A stretch of 64,000 nucleotides of DNA from Durusdinium trenchii (lineage: Eukaryota; Sar; Dinophyceae; Suessiales; Symbiodiniaceae), in contig CAXAMN010021385.1 in NCBI GenBank assembly GCA_963970005.1, positions 395,375-459,374 of the forward strand. The letters are read 5' to 3'. Both the position numbers and the translations under genes were made by a program. Positions within the stretch are counted from its first letter, which is position 1; every line of letters starts with the position of its first letter. The notes under the pieces are model-generated. The model was not told the origin of the DNA. It ran no database searches and was given only the letters and a program-made list of their open reading frames with translations. Positions 34,674 through 45,944 of the stretch are shown one piece after another.

Positions 34674-36137
34674 TCAGATATCCCCTTGATCGAGTTCCGC
34701 CCAAGCCCAGGAGCCGTCGGCTAATCTCACCCTCTTCCAGTATGGTGGCAGACCTCCACCTGATCCCGAAACGGATGTCCCTGGGGTCATAGGGGTGTTG
34801 GTGTACCCCGCTGCTGGCGCCGGAGGTGGTCCATAGTTCTGACCCGTGAAGGCCGGAGCCGGAGGAAAGCCCGAGGGCATCGGAGGCGTAAGATTCGTGG
34901 GCATAAGCTTGGGGGCCGGCGGTGGCGATGTCGATGCCACATGGCCGGTGCCCAAAGTGGCCTGCGGAGCTCCACCGGTCGTCGGAGGGGTCACAAAACC
35001 GCTTGGAGCAGACCCTGGAGGTGCGATACCAGGCACGCTTGCTGGGGTGGTCGGCGTGCCCGTCATAGATGTGGCCTTTGCAGCCTGCGACACCTGTGCA
35101 ACCAAGGTTGACTTTTTCTGCTCTACAGAAATCAACTCTTTCATCGACGAGCACAGCGTTTCAAGAAGCGTCGTGATCTTCTCGAGTAACTTGGACTGCT
35201 TTGTCACCGTGCCGTCCAATTGGCTCACCACCTTAGATACACCCATGATCACCTCCTTCAAAGGGGTTCCACTGACCTGCCATAGAGTGTCCGACATGGA
35301 CTTAGCTGTTGCCCTTGCAGACTTCAGCATCTCGTCCTGGCAATGCCGTACTGAGCTAGAAAGCCCCACAATGCCGTTGGCTAAATCGTGCAACTGGGTG
35401 GCCGTGGTGACAAAATGCTGCTGCGTCTTGGCATCCGATTCTGAGAGCTGTCCGACATAGTCTCCCAGCTGACCGAACAATTCACTCAGCTTGGAAAACC
35501 ACCCAACGCTCCAACGGAGCAGGTCATGCAATCCATCCGTTGTGCCCAGCGTGGTATGTCGAACGGTTTCTGGGAGTGCACTGAGAGATTGAAAATACAC
35601 GTAGCCCCAAAACGTGGCACCGGATCGGAGTTGCTGTTGCCGAACCACCATCCCCTGGCGCTTGTGCGCCAAATCGGCATGGGACAGGCCACCATGGTCT
35701 TCAGAATCCGTCGGAACCCTGGTCTCCTCAAGAGACTGTGAGGGGTCCGCAGCATGCAGCTGCACCAACTGGTCCATTTGTGACTGTAAGCTGTACACAC
35801 TCTCTTGGGCCATGTCCGCGGCCCTGTGCCAGCGCTCTGCCTCTGTCTTCGCCACCTCATAGCAAACGTCGTTGATGAGCGACTCAGCTGGCTCGATGGA
35901 CGACAACGAAAGAGCAAGGAGCTCTTCGACCGGAATCTCGAGGAGTTCTTTCCCCTCCAACAACACTCCATGCACAGTGCGCCCTGAGATGTTCGGCTCG
36001 TCGGGAACCATCATCGGTGTTGGTGGGCCTGCCGGCCCGGCGGCTTTCGCCACAGGAGCTTCCATCACGGACCCTGCCGCAGCGGGTTCCTCAGCAGCAT
36101 CCATAACACGTACTTCTGGAACTGCCGGAGAAGACAT
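34674..36137 (-). CDS. Extra ORF downstream of copia pol
   Basis: This ORF of 487 residues starts from the ATG at 36137 (MSSPAVPEVRVMDAAEEP). The open frame extends 108 nt upstream without another ATG. The first third is acidic and alanine-rich. The middle (about residues 90-330) is predicted helical, with many heptad-like L/V positions (KLSELFGQLGDYVGQLSES; HDLANGIVGLSSSV; KSMSDTLWQVSGTPLKEV) and could form coiled coils. The end is proline/glycine-rich (TPTTPASVPGIAPPGSAP). There is no signal peptide or clear membrane segment, so an envelope role is not supported. Its position between pol and the 3' LTR means it needs a subgenomic or spliced RNA, or read-through. The frame is intact although pol is broken, which is curious. 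Family unknown. Confidence 0.65.
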   Translation of the reverse strand: MSSPAVPEVRVMDAAEEPAAAGSVMEAPVAKAAGPAGPPTPMMVPDEPNISGRTVHGVLLEGKELLEIPVEELLALSLSSIEPAESLINDVCYEVAKTEAERWHRAADMAQESVYSLQSQMDQLVQLHAADPSQSLEETRVPTDSEDHGGLSHADLAHKRQGMVVRQQQLRSGATFWGYVYFQSLSALPETVRHTTLGTTDGLHDLLRWSVGWFSKLSELFGQLGDYVGQLSESDAKTQQHFVTTATQLHDLANGIVGLSSSVRHCQDEMLKSARATAKSMSDTLWQVSGTPLKEVIMGVSKVVSQLDGTVTKQSKLLEKITTLLETLCSSMKELISVEQKKSTLVAQVSQAAKATSMTGTPTTPASVPGIAPPGSAPSGFVTPPTTGGAPQATLGTGHVASTSPPPAPKLMPTNLTPPMPSGFPPAPAFTGQNYGPPPAPAAGYTNTPMTPGTSVSGSGGGLPPYWKRVRLADGSWAWAELDQGDI

Positions 36138-36578
36138 GACGACGGCAACACCGAAAGATGAGGTCCAGGCAACACAGGCTAACAAAAGTCGAGCTCGAGC
36201 ACTGAGCCACGCAATCCCCACACATGAAACAAAACACTTCGACACACATCACAAAGAAAAGGATTGTTCTAGACCCTCAAAACACTACAACCCTGAAAAA
36301 GGACATTGTTCACGAAACCCTTTTTGCACAACTGCGACCACAAGTGCAAATCTGACTGAAGCTTCAAATGCTCATCTCAACCCTGCAACCCTGGCATCAA
36401 AAGCACACACGAGCAAACATGTCTGTCACTCCAAACCCTGGTCAGCACTACTTATGGTTAGCTACTCCTTACTGTAGTCCAACCCCAAGGCTTCAAGTGT
36501 CACAAAAACACAACGAAACTCTTCACACTTCAACTGGAAAACTGTTCCGGAAAAAGTATTTTCGACAAAGTTCAACTT

Positions 36579-37910
36579 TCAACAGGCGCAATGCCCAAAT
36601 CTTCCGTCACCTTTCCGAGCACCAACGGACGAAAAATGCAAGAAACACGCACGATGAGCATACTCCCCTTCTCGAACTGAACGTTCATCGGGCGGAAGTT
36701 CGGCGTCATCGTCGTCTCGAGACAAACCCCTCAACAATGCTGCCTTATCCTCTTCCAAACCAGATACAAGTCCTACAGCATTGCAAAGGTTCAGCCACAT
36801 CTCGATGAGTTTGCAACTTTTCGTAAGACCGTCGGACGGGTTGGAAACACCTTCCCAGTGTTCCAAGGTCAAGCGACGTCGTCGATGGAGGTACTTCACA
36901 TAATGCGCTCTCAGTTCCATGTGTTTCACACGTCGAAGTAGACCCTCCATGGTAGAAATGGAAATAGCCGCTTTCCCATCGTTGTATAAATGCAACTTCA
37001 TGCTTCCTGTGGTCTTGGCTGGCATGCCTATCTCGTCAAGAGGGATCCCGTCACGTGCTGTCTCGATCAACGTCCCCAGAGCTACAAGTTCTTTGCTAGC
37101 CTCCGTGATGGCGATCGCTTCTGCCTCTGCAAACGACAAAGCGGGAACCTCCTGTCTCCTACTAAAGCACTTCAAGCAGCATCCACGCCAAGAGATCACA
37201 GCACCAGACACGCTGGTCACATTCCAAGAAGCATCACAAAAACCTACAACGACCCCTTCTTCAGTCAACACGGGTGGTGAACTGGCTGGCATCTGCTGTA
37301 CATAATGCAAATGACCCTTCAACCAACGAAGAAAGCTACGAAGGCAAACCTCCGCAGGGACATGGGGCTTCGACTGAAACCTACTCAAAAACCCAACAGG
37401 AAAAGCAAGGTCTGCCCTGGAGAGTGCTGCCCATGCGAGTTGTCCCAAGACCCTACGGTAGCGCTGGGCTTCCGTGGCGGACAGTTCGGTCGTCCCGAAC
37501 TTTTTCTCTGCATCTTTAAGCAGCTCCCCCAGTTTGGGCATAGCCGAACCAGTGGATTCTTTGAGCTTCTCTTCCCAAGACACGAAGATGCCCTCCATGT
37601 AGCTTCGAGACACTCCAAAATACAGACACTCCTCGCCATCGTGGAGCCTGTAGATTGTGCGGCCTAAGAACTCAAGGAGTCCTTTCTTCCCAGACGGAAT
37701 ACTCCCCGTGCGCTTGATTTTCCAGATCTTTTGAAGTGCACGCAAGAAGTTCTCACCTCCTTCAACGTCGTTGCTGGCTATAAGCAAGTCGTCAACGTAA
37801 ACAAGAACCAACAAAAACTGGGCGTCGGTCTTCACTCTGAACAACGTTGATTCTCTAAGAACCACAACAATGGAGCACGTCTCAAGCCATTCATGGCCTT
37901 TCTCAGCCAC
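36579..37910 (-). pseudogene. Copia pol continuation: RT C-half and RNase H
   Basis: From about 37830 the frame reads STLFRVKTDAQFLLVLVYVD with the RT catalytic YVDD at 37799-37788. RT thumb/connection sequence follows, including the usual YRRVLGQLAWAALSRADLAF. Type-1 RNase H has its acidic residues visible: GFCDASW (first D), SFAEAEAIAI (E), LYNDGKAAI (D) and NPSDGLTK (D). The frame differs from the upstream ORF and the first residues out to about 37840 are not RT-like. About 20 RT residues between RRAPLLWF and STLFR are missing or scrambled, so the enzyme cannot be made whole from this copy. Confidence 0.88.
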
Positions 37911-40900
37911 AAGATGACTCGTTGGCCCTTCACAGTGATGTTCGCAGGAAGCAAAACCAAATCACGCGCATCAGCTTCAACAGGTGCATACATGAACGCT
38001 GTCGACACGTCAGCTGTAAGAAGGCTCATGCTTTCAACCACTGAGAAGGCAAGGACCACTCGCAGTGAGTCTAAACTACTTGTTGGGGCATAGATGCCAG
38101 ATCGAAAAGCGCTTTCAGCACCAGAGGCATAATCGCGAACGACCAACCGGGCACGACAAAGGATTGCAGTCTTTTGGGTAAAAACCCACCTCGCCGTGAG
38201 GATTTGCACTTCATGCTCAACTGCGATGGTGCGACCCTTCTTCTCAGGATAGGCGTCACCAACTTCCAATGTCTCCAGTTGCACCATTTCTGTGCGAATG
38301 CCTTCGACAACCTGGTCACGCGCTATGGGGTGCCCTGTCAATTCATCACACACACCCTCAGCGATCTGTACATCGATTTGGTTTCCCCCAAACTGGACAG
38401 AGATGGAAAAACCTTGACCTTCTGCCTCGACTTCACCCACAACCTCATCACACCTGGAGGTACCTGCCAAGAACTCATTCATTGCCTCGTTCTGGGCGTG
38501 CTGGATGACTCGATCCAAGATCATGTCAAGGTCCATAGGTTCTCCACCCCCTTCTGGAGCTAAGCTCCCATCTGGCAAAGGAATTTCGACCTCCATGTCT
38601 CCATCCCCTTCTTCACCTGGAACCTCCCCACCTTCACCTGCACCACCTGAGTCCTCAAGTGGCCTCTTCACTGACCTCTCCGGATCATGAACTGGTGGCT
38701 GAGGAAGAGCTTGTTCGCCACTTCTGGGATCAACATAAGCACCTGCAAGCAGAGGAAACAAGACGTTCACGTCATACCATGGTGATTGGTCCCTAACTCT
38801 GAAAGTGTGACCCTTGATCACTTCCCTCACTCCAGTGGAGTCAACAGAAACAGGGTAAACCAAACAACCACCACCTGTGCTGTACCTGGCCCCCAAATAA
38901 GCACCAAGCACCATCCTCTGACCTTGCCACTTCTGTGCGTGAACTGGCTTCACAAAACCCATGATCCCAAAAGGAAAAGTTCGTGGTATCTGACCTCCTC
39001 TCTTCTCTCTCAGAGATTCCAAAGGAGTGCCACCCCACTTGCGCTCACAAAAACCATTGAAAGTCCTATAGGTGTACCCAACCAGATACCCCATCAGAGG
39101 TGATTCCAAGGCCAACCTCATGCCTAAATGAGCTTCCAAAGCCAACCAATTGGTGAACAAACCTTCTTTCATGATCCGCACAGCACGTTCTACACCTTTG
39201 GCCTGTGGAAGATTCTCTGAAATGTTCCTCCAATCGAACCCTCGACAGTTGGACTCTCTCAGAGACCTCTGCATCAGGTTCAGCAAGTAGGCTTCGTTGT
39301 CAGTGGCCACTTCCAAAGACAAACCTCCGACACCGATCTCATTCAAAACAGAGACAGTGGACTTCACGTCCTTCTCCCGGTCACCACCTAAAACCACCAT
39401 ACCAATCATGCCAGTCTGAATCATGAGCAGAACCAACACCTTCCAGTGCCTTCCACCTACAAACATGATGTCAGCTGCAAGATCACATGTGCTTGACTCC
39501 TGGTCCTTTCGTCTCCGTGCGGGCGTCCGACCTCTTGCCTGAACACACGCATCACACCCTCGGTCATACGGCCAATGTCCTCGACACTCGTGCTCATACA
39601 ACAAACTGCCTTCCAGCTCGGGTGATGGATCCTCCAAATCCGACGAATGTGGACCTTCAGGGTCATAATGGGGCAACTCCCCAGGTGGTTCATCGACATC
39701 GGAACCTGCCTCAACCATCGGACCTTCAGCCTCCGCCTCCGGACCTACCTGATCGGGGATGGAAGGAGTGTACTCCTCCATGTCATCACTCTCCAAATCA
39801 ACGGTTTTCGGTAACCCACGGAACATCCGGACCCGTTCGGACACCTCCGAACCTCCCGGAAACCCTTCCTGGTTCCTCCAGAACGCAAGCAAAGAGGCAA
39901 AATCCGTCTCAGATCTCCCAAAAACCTCCGACAAAGCCTCCGGATCCTCGTCCGGACCTTCGGAAAAGAAGTCAAAATCCCGAAACTGGCTTTCACAGCT
40001 CACAAAACAAAAGTTCGACTCAACCTCCCAGGTGTCAAACTCAGAAGTGAAAGAGGCAAAATCTCCCTGATCATCCTCATTCCCCTTCTCAAACGTATCG
40101 GGCTCATCATCAAAAGACAAAGTTGGAAAAGAAACAGGCTCATCACCACAAAAACGAAACATACGACAAACATACGAAAACGACTGCAAAGAACCAGGCT
40201 GAGTGCTCCTCACTTCTCGACCCTTAGTTCTGGACTTCCCTGCCTTAGAAACTGGTCGTGCCTGTTCAGTCACTGCATCGTTTTGCGTTTCACTCTCGTT
40301 TCTGTCGTTTCTGTACTGTGTATGTGGTGTGACCGTACTCTCAGTGCTTCGTGCTTCAGGGGTCTGGGTCTCTCTGATCTCTTCTTCTGGGTTCGATGGG
40401 GGACCTTTCACCTCATCAACCTCCATTGGAGCAGGACCTTTGGTCGTTTTGCCTCCGCGTCTGGCCTGACTAGGCTTTGAAATCAGATCAACCTTCAGCC
40501 ACCAAGCACGTTCACAGATCCTCAGAGGAAAGTTGGTGCCCTGACCATTCTCGAGGACACTCTCTCGTGCTCCTCCAAGGCGAGTCAACCATCCTGTCTC
40601 TGACAGGGCATAGCAGCTGATCACATTCAACTTGATTCGAGCTACCACTACTCGCTGCATGACTACAGGGGTCCTACCTACCTTGAACTCAAGGTCTACC
40701 ATCCCTGCAGTGGGAAGAATATGATCCCCTGCACCTCTCAGGATTGGAGCTGAACCTGGGTACCAGTACTTCACCTTGTAAAGCTTCAACCATTCCTCAG
40801 CAACAATGTGACAAGTGGCACCTGAATCGACAAGCCAATGGGTCTTGAGATCCTTTCCCAAGCCCTGAGTACTCAACAAGTACTCGAGAGGATGAGTGAC

Positions 40901-42625
40901 ACTGTGAACTACCGGCTCAGAATTGGAAGTGGTTGCCCCCTCAGTACTCGAACTTTTCGAAGTCACTACCATTGCTACTTGGTCTTCATCCCCAACCAAG
41001 CCTTCCTCGGGGTCTTCAAACTCCCATTCGCCCTCTTCATCTTCGTCCTCAAGCTCTCTCAACTTGCCTCCTTTCTTTCCTTTGCCCTTGCCCTTGCTTT
41101 TGCTCTTGCCTTTTCCTTTTCCTTTGGATGGAAAAGACTTCTTGCCAGGATCTGCTCCAGTGTCCTTGGTGTTCTTGGACGGTCTCTTGTCAGGATGCTT
41201 CTCCCAACAATCTGAGGCCACATGGCCGCTCTTCCCACAGTGTTTGCAGCGCTTTGGTTTAGGGCACTCTGATTGCATATGACCAGGGTCTCCGCAGTTG
41301 AAACAACCCTTGCTTTGAATGGGAGAACCTTGAACAGCATGTGCCCTTTCCATGGTTCCAGTAGCACGACTGCGGATGTAATACTCTGTCACCGCTCGCC
41401 AAAGCTGCTGGACAGTCCCTGCACCGCTGATGAGTTGCACATGTTCAGCTACCTTTTCAGTCAAATTCCTCAAATACAGCAAAAACTGATCCCCCTCATT
41501 GATCCTCAAATCAACCAATGCTCTGGCCATCACACTTGCCTCAAGCATACTGTGAAATGATTCGATCTCGGTCTGGATCTCTCGAAGCACATCAATCAAA
41601 CCATCAATCGAAGGTTTCTTGACAGTGAACTTCAAAACAAGCTCTCTGTAGTAAAGGGCCTCCTGCCTACTGTAAATTGAGAACTCCCGTCGAATCAATC
41701 TGAAAAGTTCATAGCCGTTTGCATCAGCTGCCCCTCGGGCCATGATTTGATTGCGGATCATGTGTTCAATCTTGGGGTATCCTGTGAAGGCTTGCTGAAT
41801 CAGATGAAAAAGTCGCCTTGCCCTGAGCTCCTGATCTGCTCCTCGCAAGACAATAGGCTCTTCCATGCGAAGTGCCTCCCTCAACTCTGGGCCATACTGA
41901 TCGTGAATGAGTGCCAGCCAACCTCCTAGCTTCTCTGCCCAATCCCTGAACCCAGAAAGTTCTCGAGACCTGCTAACCCACTGCTTGAACGAAGGTAGTG
42001 GCATTGCTGGGATCCACTTTGTGTCCATTGTGAGTCGTTCACGTTCAGGGACTCCAACAGGTGGTTGCTGGGGTTGTTGTGGCTGCTGTGGTTGGTTTCC
42101 TCGTCTCATAACATCGATCAAAGTCTGTCCCAATTGCAGCTGTTGTTGCATCAAACCTGCCAACACTGGATCTACTCCCTGAGCTTGTGGGGGATGAGGT
42201 GGTGGAATGTTCCAGTCCCAGTTTGGTGGAAGTCCATAGGTGGCATCTCGTCCCTGTCCAGATCCTCCAACACCAGAAACATCTTGTGAAGACCTACCAC
42301 CATCTCCTGATTGACCTGCAGTCACCCCATCTCCAGAATTGCCTGAAAAATCTCTATAAGGCTGACTCATTGGATTCACAGAACGAACTGAAGTTGTAGT
42401 TGGTCCATACTGAGCCCACAACGCCTGAGTCACATCTCGCTGGCTTCCAGGACCAGAATGCCAACTCTGCCAAGGATCTCTCGCTTGCAAAGGATCAAAA
42501 TTCAGTGAAGACTGACATGCATATGGTGGTCCAACACTCAAAACAGGTGCATTCGCCAAAGAAGGAACCAAAGACGAACTAGGTACCACACTTGCGTGAT
42601 CTTGACCTTCTGCACTTGGACTCAT
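37832..42625 (-). pseudogene. Copia gag-protease-integrase-RT ORF
   Basis: A 1597-residue frame. A glutamine/proline-rich start is followed by a gag domain (about 195-425) and two CCHC zinc knuckles (CFNCGDPGHMQSEC about 440; CKHCGKSGHVASDC about 460). An aspartic protease (LVDSGATCHIV, about 598) and the integrase HHCC finger (HECRGHWPYDRGCDAC, about 1010) follow. The integrase core carries TDNE (second D, about 1108) and KGVERAV (E, about 1142). RT starts near 1470, with LTADVSTAFMYAPV as motif A and KAMNGLRRAP before the frame ends. The natural gag start is the ATG at 42722, kept in frame in the copy at 27403, but here a 2-bp deletion near 42690 puts it out of frame, leaving the ATG at 42625. 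With the RT break downstream, this copy is inactive. Confidence 0.92.
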
Positions 42626-42808
42626 TCAAAAAGTCTGAGGTCCAGGGCTCACTCCAGGCGGACTCGAGGCTTCAGCCGGTGGTCCAAGCTTCAACTGGAC
42701 TCGTTGGAGTCACATTCTCCATGGCTCACAAAAACGGCTCAGAGAAAACCCTACAAACAGTTCTCCTTTCTCTCAAAGCGTCTGCCCCTCACCCTTAGGA
42801 TCCTCGGA

Positions 42809-42820
42809 GCTCCGCTACCA
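42809..42820 (-). other. Primer-binding site
   Basis: TGGTAGCGGAGC directly inside the 5' LTR on the minus strand. It resembles the initiator-tRNA-Met half-tRNA site (TGGTATCAGAGC) used by many copia elements. The same 12-mer is found at 27490-27501 and 60546-60557. Confidence 0.85.
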
Positions 42821-43164
42821 CGTGAAAACACGGAAGCGAGTGCCACCCTTTTCTGAATCCCACTCTTGAGCCAAACATAACAGTCGGTTTGACTGTATGT
42901 CTGTTCGTCCTTCTCTTTAAAGAGGTCTGACTGGTCACAGTCGTCCAAAACACAGTACAAGAAAGCATCTCCACACACTCTCAAGCAAAGCTAGACTATA
43001 CACAGCTCGTCTCAAGCACAACAGCTCTACACCTAGGGCTTGCTCCTGGCCACTTCTGGGCACATTCCACTTGGTCCTGCCAAGCAAACACACTCCAAGG
43101 AGGAAGATCCCTACTCAGCTCCAACCTCAAGGACAGAAACGAAAAAGTTCCACTACACAGAGGT
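42821..43164 (-). repeat. 5' LTR of the copia element, inner part
   Basis: Matches the 3' LTR but with small deletions (for example in the tcctagccac and taaggtggtcaaag stretches) and CGTGAAAA instead of TGTGAAAA at its inner edge. It is interrupted after ...CACAGAGGT at 43164. Confidence 0.88.
43142..43164. repeat. Target-site duplication, left copy
   Basis: GTTCCACTACACAGAGGT (43147-43164), preceded by five A. It is repeated at 44200-44217 on the other side of the inserted retroposon. Confidence 0.9.
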
Positions 43165-44199
43165 CAAGCAAAGGAAAAAACTGCACATCGCAAAGGACCA
43201 GTGTCCCTGAACAAACTGAATAACCTGTCTAGTCCAGGCAGTGCTGAGAGCTGTCGACAGGTGACAGCGATCACAGGGAAGAAAACTGTTCAGACCTGCC
43301 AGAGCCGACGATTTCTTTGTGGCTGGAATGGGGGACAAGCTAACCGACAGCGGAGTACGGCAAGTAAGATGCGCAAGCACTAAGTAACCTCTTCTCGCCA
43401 TTCGCAGTGCTGTGAGCCAATAGGAGTGAGAGCCTTAGCTTCTCGTTCCTAACAGGCGGGTGGTAGAGAGTGGCAATGGAGGATGCCCAGGGGGAACTTA
43501 GTTCCCTTTGTTGATGTTCGACATTTCCAATTTTGTACAAAGAGCTACAGATACCATGCTAGGATAGTCCACAGTTTCACCTGTTTCACACGGGCCTTGC
43601 GCGCAGCAGATCACTTTTTGCAATGACGCAGCACTTCACGGATTCAGGAGACACCCCGTTTTGGCACCTTGGTGTGCCGAAGGGTGCTGAGCTAACCTCC
43701 CTTCGGGGGGGGTGTGCCCTTTCGCACCCTTACCTGCAGGCATCGTCGATGGCTATGGCCGCCACTGATTGATCACCGCTTGGTAACATGCCACTGGACT
43801 TGTAAGTGCAACCAGTTGCACGGGTTGTGCCACAAGAAAGTTTTTCCACGGCATGCTACATAGTTACGCCACTCCATTTGACATGGATGCAGCCGACGTT
43901 GGAGCATTGCGATACTCCTGACCTGCACCGTGACCATGATTTTGCCGCACTGTGGTGTGGCCGCTGGTCACTTGCAATTGTAAAGTAAAGTCCCTTTGAA
44001 GCCTTTTTGTGACTTTGCTAGAGCACAGACCTGCGCCGATATGCTTTTCGTTCGTGAATTCAGGCCCATTTCCAGACATTTGTTTTCGTTTCACCTGTTT
44101 CACCCAGCACAGAGGAAAGACTACATGATGGGGAGACTCAGCCTGTGGGATGACCTGGGCACCATGCCCACACGGCGTCCGTACTCATGGAAAAAAAAA
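43165..44199 (+). mobile_element. A-tailed retroposon inserted in the copia LTR (5'-truncated 13-kb unit)
   Basis: The insert splits the LTR, ends in nine A (44191-44199) and is flanked by an 18-bp duplication, the signature of target-primed reverse transcription. From about 43350 to its end it matches the 3' untranslated part of the 13-kb unit (58655-59579): the shared tacggcaag..atgc start, acctcttctcgcca, catttccaattttgtacaaa, and the end ccatgcccacacggcgtccg. It is therefore a short, 5'-truncated copy of that unit's 3' end. It carries hairpins at 43429-43442 and 43492-43506. It begins CAAGCAAAGG, which could be the last bases of a spliced leader, but that is too short to claim. No ORF. 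Confidence 0.9.
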
Positions 44200-44265
44200 G
44201 TTCCACTACACAGAGGTACTAGGTGATCCACACACTGTACAGGCGTGCTACCTGCACTTTTCACA
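44200..44265 (-). repeat. 5' LTR, outer part, with right copy of the target duplication
   Basis: It resumes with GTTCCACTACACAGAGGT (44200-44217) and continues as LTR to ...CACTTTTCACA at 44265, the outer end of the element. Confidence 0.9.
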
Positions 44266-45139
44266 AGCAAGGAAGGGCCCGTGACACAGACCTTCACACT
44301 CCTTACACTGGCAGGTGAGAAGGTGCCCCGCGGTAGATCCGAATGCACATGTCTGCCTTCGGAGTTTTGAAAATGCCGCATTAGCAGAGCTTCCCTACTT
44401 GGGATGCAATAGCACCGTGAAAGTTTGACACACAAACTCCTGACGGAAAATCAAAAGCTCTCGTGCTCAAAACACCTAGTCAGTCAAGTGTCTCAACGAC
44501 CCGAGTCGAAAACGAAAGAAAAAGCAGGCAAAAGACACGCACACTTTTCGCCGCACACTTGAGCCAAAGTGACGAACGTTCTCCAAGGTTCACAAATGTT
44601 CTCGGGACATTTGTGGACATGCAAAACCACACTAAAAACAGTTCTACGCTTCACAAAGGTTCTAAAAACAGTTGGAAACAACTAAGAGCATCAGTCTAAA
44701 CATCTTCGGGTGTTCTCGGACACCTCATACACAAACTACAAACATATGGAAACATTGAAAGGGATCTTTCAATGTCCTCAAAAGCTAACGAACGTCATTC
44801 AAACAAGCCAAAACTCTCCATGGCTTTCTTTGCGGTCTCTAAACAAGTGGTATGGAGTCTTCGCTCCTCAGTACTATAAATTCTCACAAGCACCCTCGGT
44901 GTAAATTGCAATTTGTGAAAACAGACACCCCAGTCCCAAGTCCCAGCAGACCCCATACAGAGTAAACTGAGAGCAACCATTGCTACTATGTGATTGCGCA
45001 ACAATGTTTTGTCGAAGCAGCACACAAAGGGCAAACTTAAAGAGAAAGCCAAGGCAATCAGAGTGCAACATGGAAGGAGTGATAAATTCCCCCGGCAAGC
45101 CTTCTCCTTTCACACGGAAGTCCGTCATGTCCGAGTCGA
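44266..45139. other. No gene; one leader-like core
   Basis: No coding frame is supported. TTTGGCTCAAG on the minus strand lies at 44568-44558. A 'gttcnnaaaacagttg'-type word repeats near 44585-44690. Confidence 0.45.
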
Positions 45140-45790
45140 ACACGGCATTCGGAAGGAGTTGTCGACAGCTGGAAGTGGTCCATCTGCCAGAAACGGCAGT
45201 CTGCCTGCTGCATGGTGCCTTCAGCCGATGCCAAGTTTCGAGCAGTGACGGCTCCTGGCTGCAAACATTTCGGCACTAAGGTCTTTGAGGAGTGCTGCTC
45301 CCCAACACAAACAGGCGTGACTCAATGCCCTGGCAACACACTGGCCCTTCAAGCACAATTTTGCGGCCTCGTGTGTTTTAAGGATGCACGGCTCTGCATC
45401 ACCTCGACTTGGGCAAGTCAAAGTCCAGTCGTCCTTCAAATCCGAACCGAAGTTTGCCTGACTGCTGCAGCAGGCATCGTCGCACTCTTCCTGCCGTGGA
45501 TTTGTCCCAAAACGTGTGTCATTGAACTTTTGGGCTCAACTTTTGCACACTGTTCACAGCTGCAGCAACTCAGCCTTTCCCGAAATTTACGAATCATTAA
45601 GCAAGAAGCCTTTCTCAAGTGCACTTCGCTGCAAGAAGTCTGCATCCCACCATCCCTGCTTTGTTTTGCGAGGCAAAAAGGGAAAGCCAAACATGGCGAG
45701 GTGCCTATGAGCAACTAGACAAGCCCCAGTGGCTCGGATTCTTGCTGCCAAATGTCAAGACCAATGGAGAGAAGACTTCCAAGGGTCTGG
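45140..45790 (+). pseudogene. LRR-a type BspA-like LRR pseudogene (C-terminal half)
   Basis: Plus-strand pieces in shifting frames match the second half of LRR-a: LPETAVCLLHGAFSRCQ, then FRAVTAPGCKHFGTKVFEEC, STFAHCSQLQQLSLSRNL, AFLKCTSLQEVCIPPSL and, after another shift, DKPQWLGFLLP (compare EKPHWLELLP). The repeats around 45350-45500 are badly scrambled. The pseudogene runs into the minisatellite just after the C-terminal motif. Confidence 0.8.
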
Positions 45791-45817
45791 GCGGGAACGG
45801 GGCAGCAAGCTGAGGAC

Positions 45818-45944
45818 AGGAAACTTGGGACAGGGAACTGGCAGCAAACTGTGGGAAACTGGGACAGGGAACTTGGACAGGGAATGGGGACAACAAACTG
45901 GAGACAGGGAACTGGACAGGGAACTGGGGGCAGGGAACTGGAGC
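45818..45944. repeat. 13-bp minisatellite (GGGAACTGGGACA)
   Basis: Same unit as at 26.5, 29.7 and 30.8 kb. Here it lies directly downstream of an LRR-a remnant. Confidence 0.92.

Larger units (their letters stand above)
33295..44265 (-). mobile_element. Near-complete Ty1/copia LTR retrotransposon
   Basis: Minus-oriented layout: 5' LTR (44265-44200 and 43164-42821, split by a later insertion), primer site, gag-protease-integrase-RT ORF, RT/RNase H continuation, an extra ORF, polypurine tract and 3' LTR (33716-33295). Without the inserted 1.03 kb it is about 9.9 kb. The integrase-before-RT order is that of Ty1/copia. It is defective: a 2-bp deletion at the gag start, a frame break with missing residues inside RT, and indels between the LTRs. 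The flanking 5-bp words (agttg, agcaa) do not match. The LTR differences indicate an old insertion. Confidence 0.93.
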
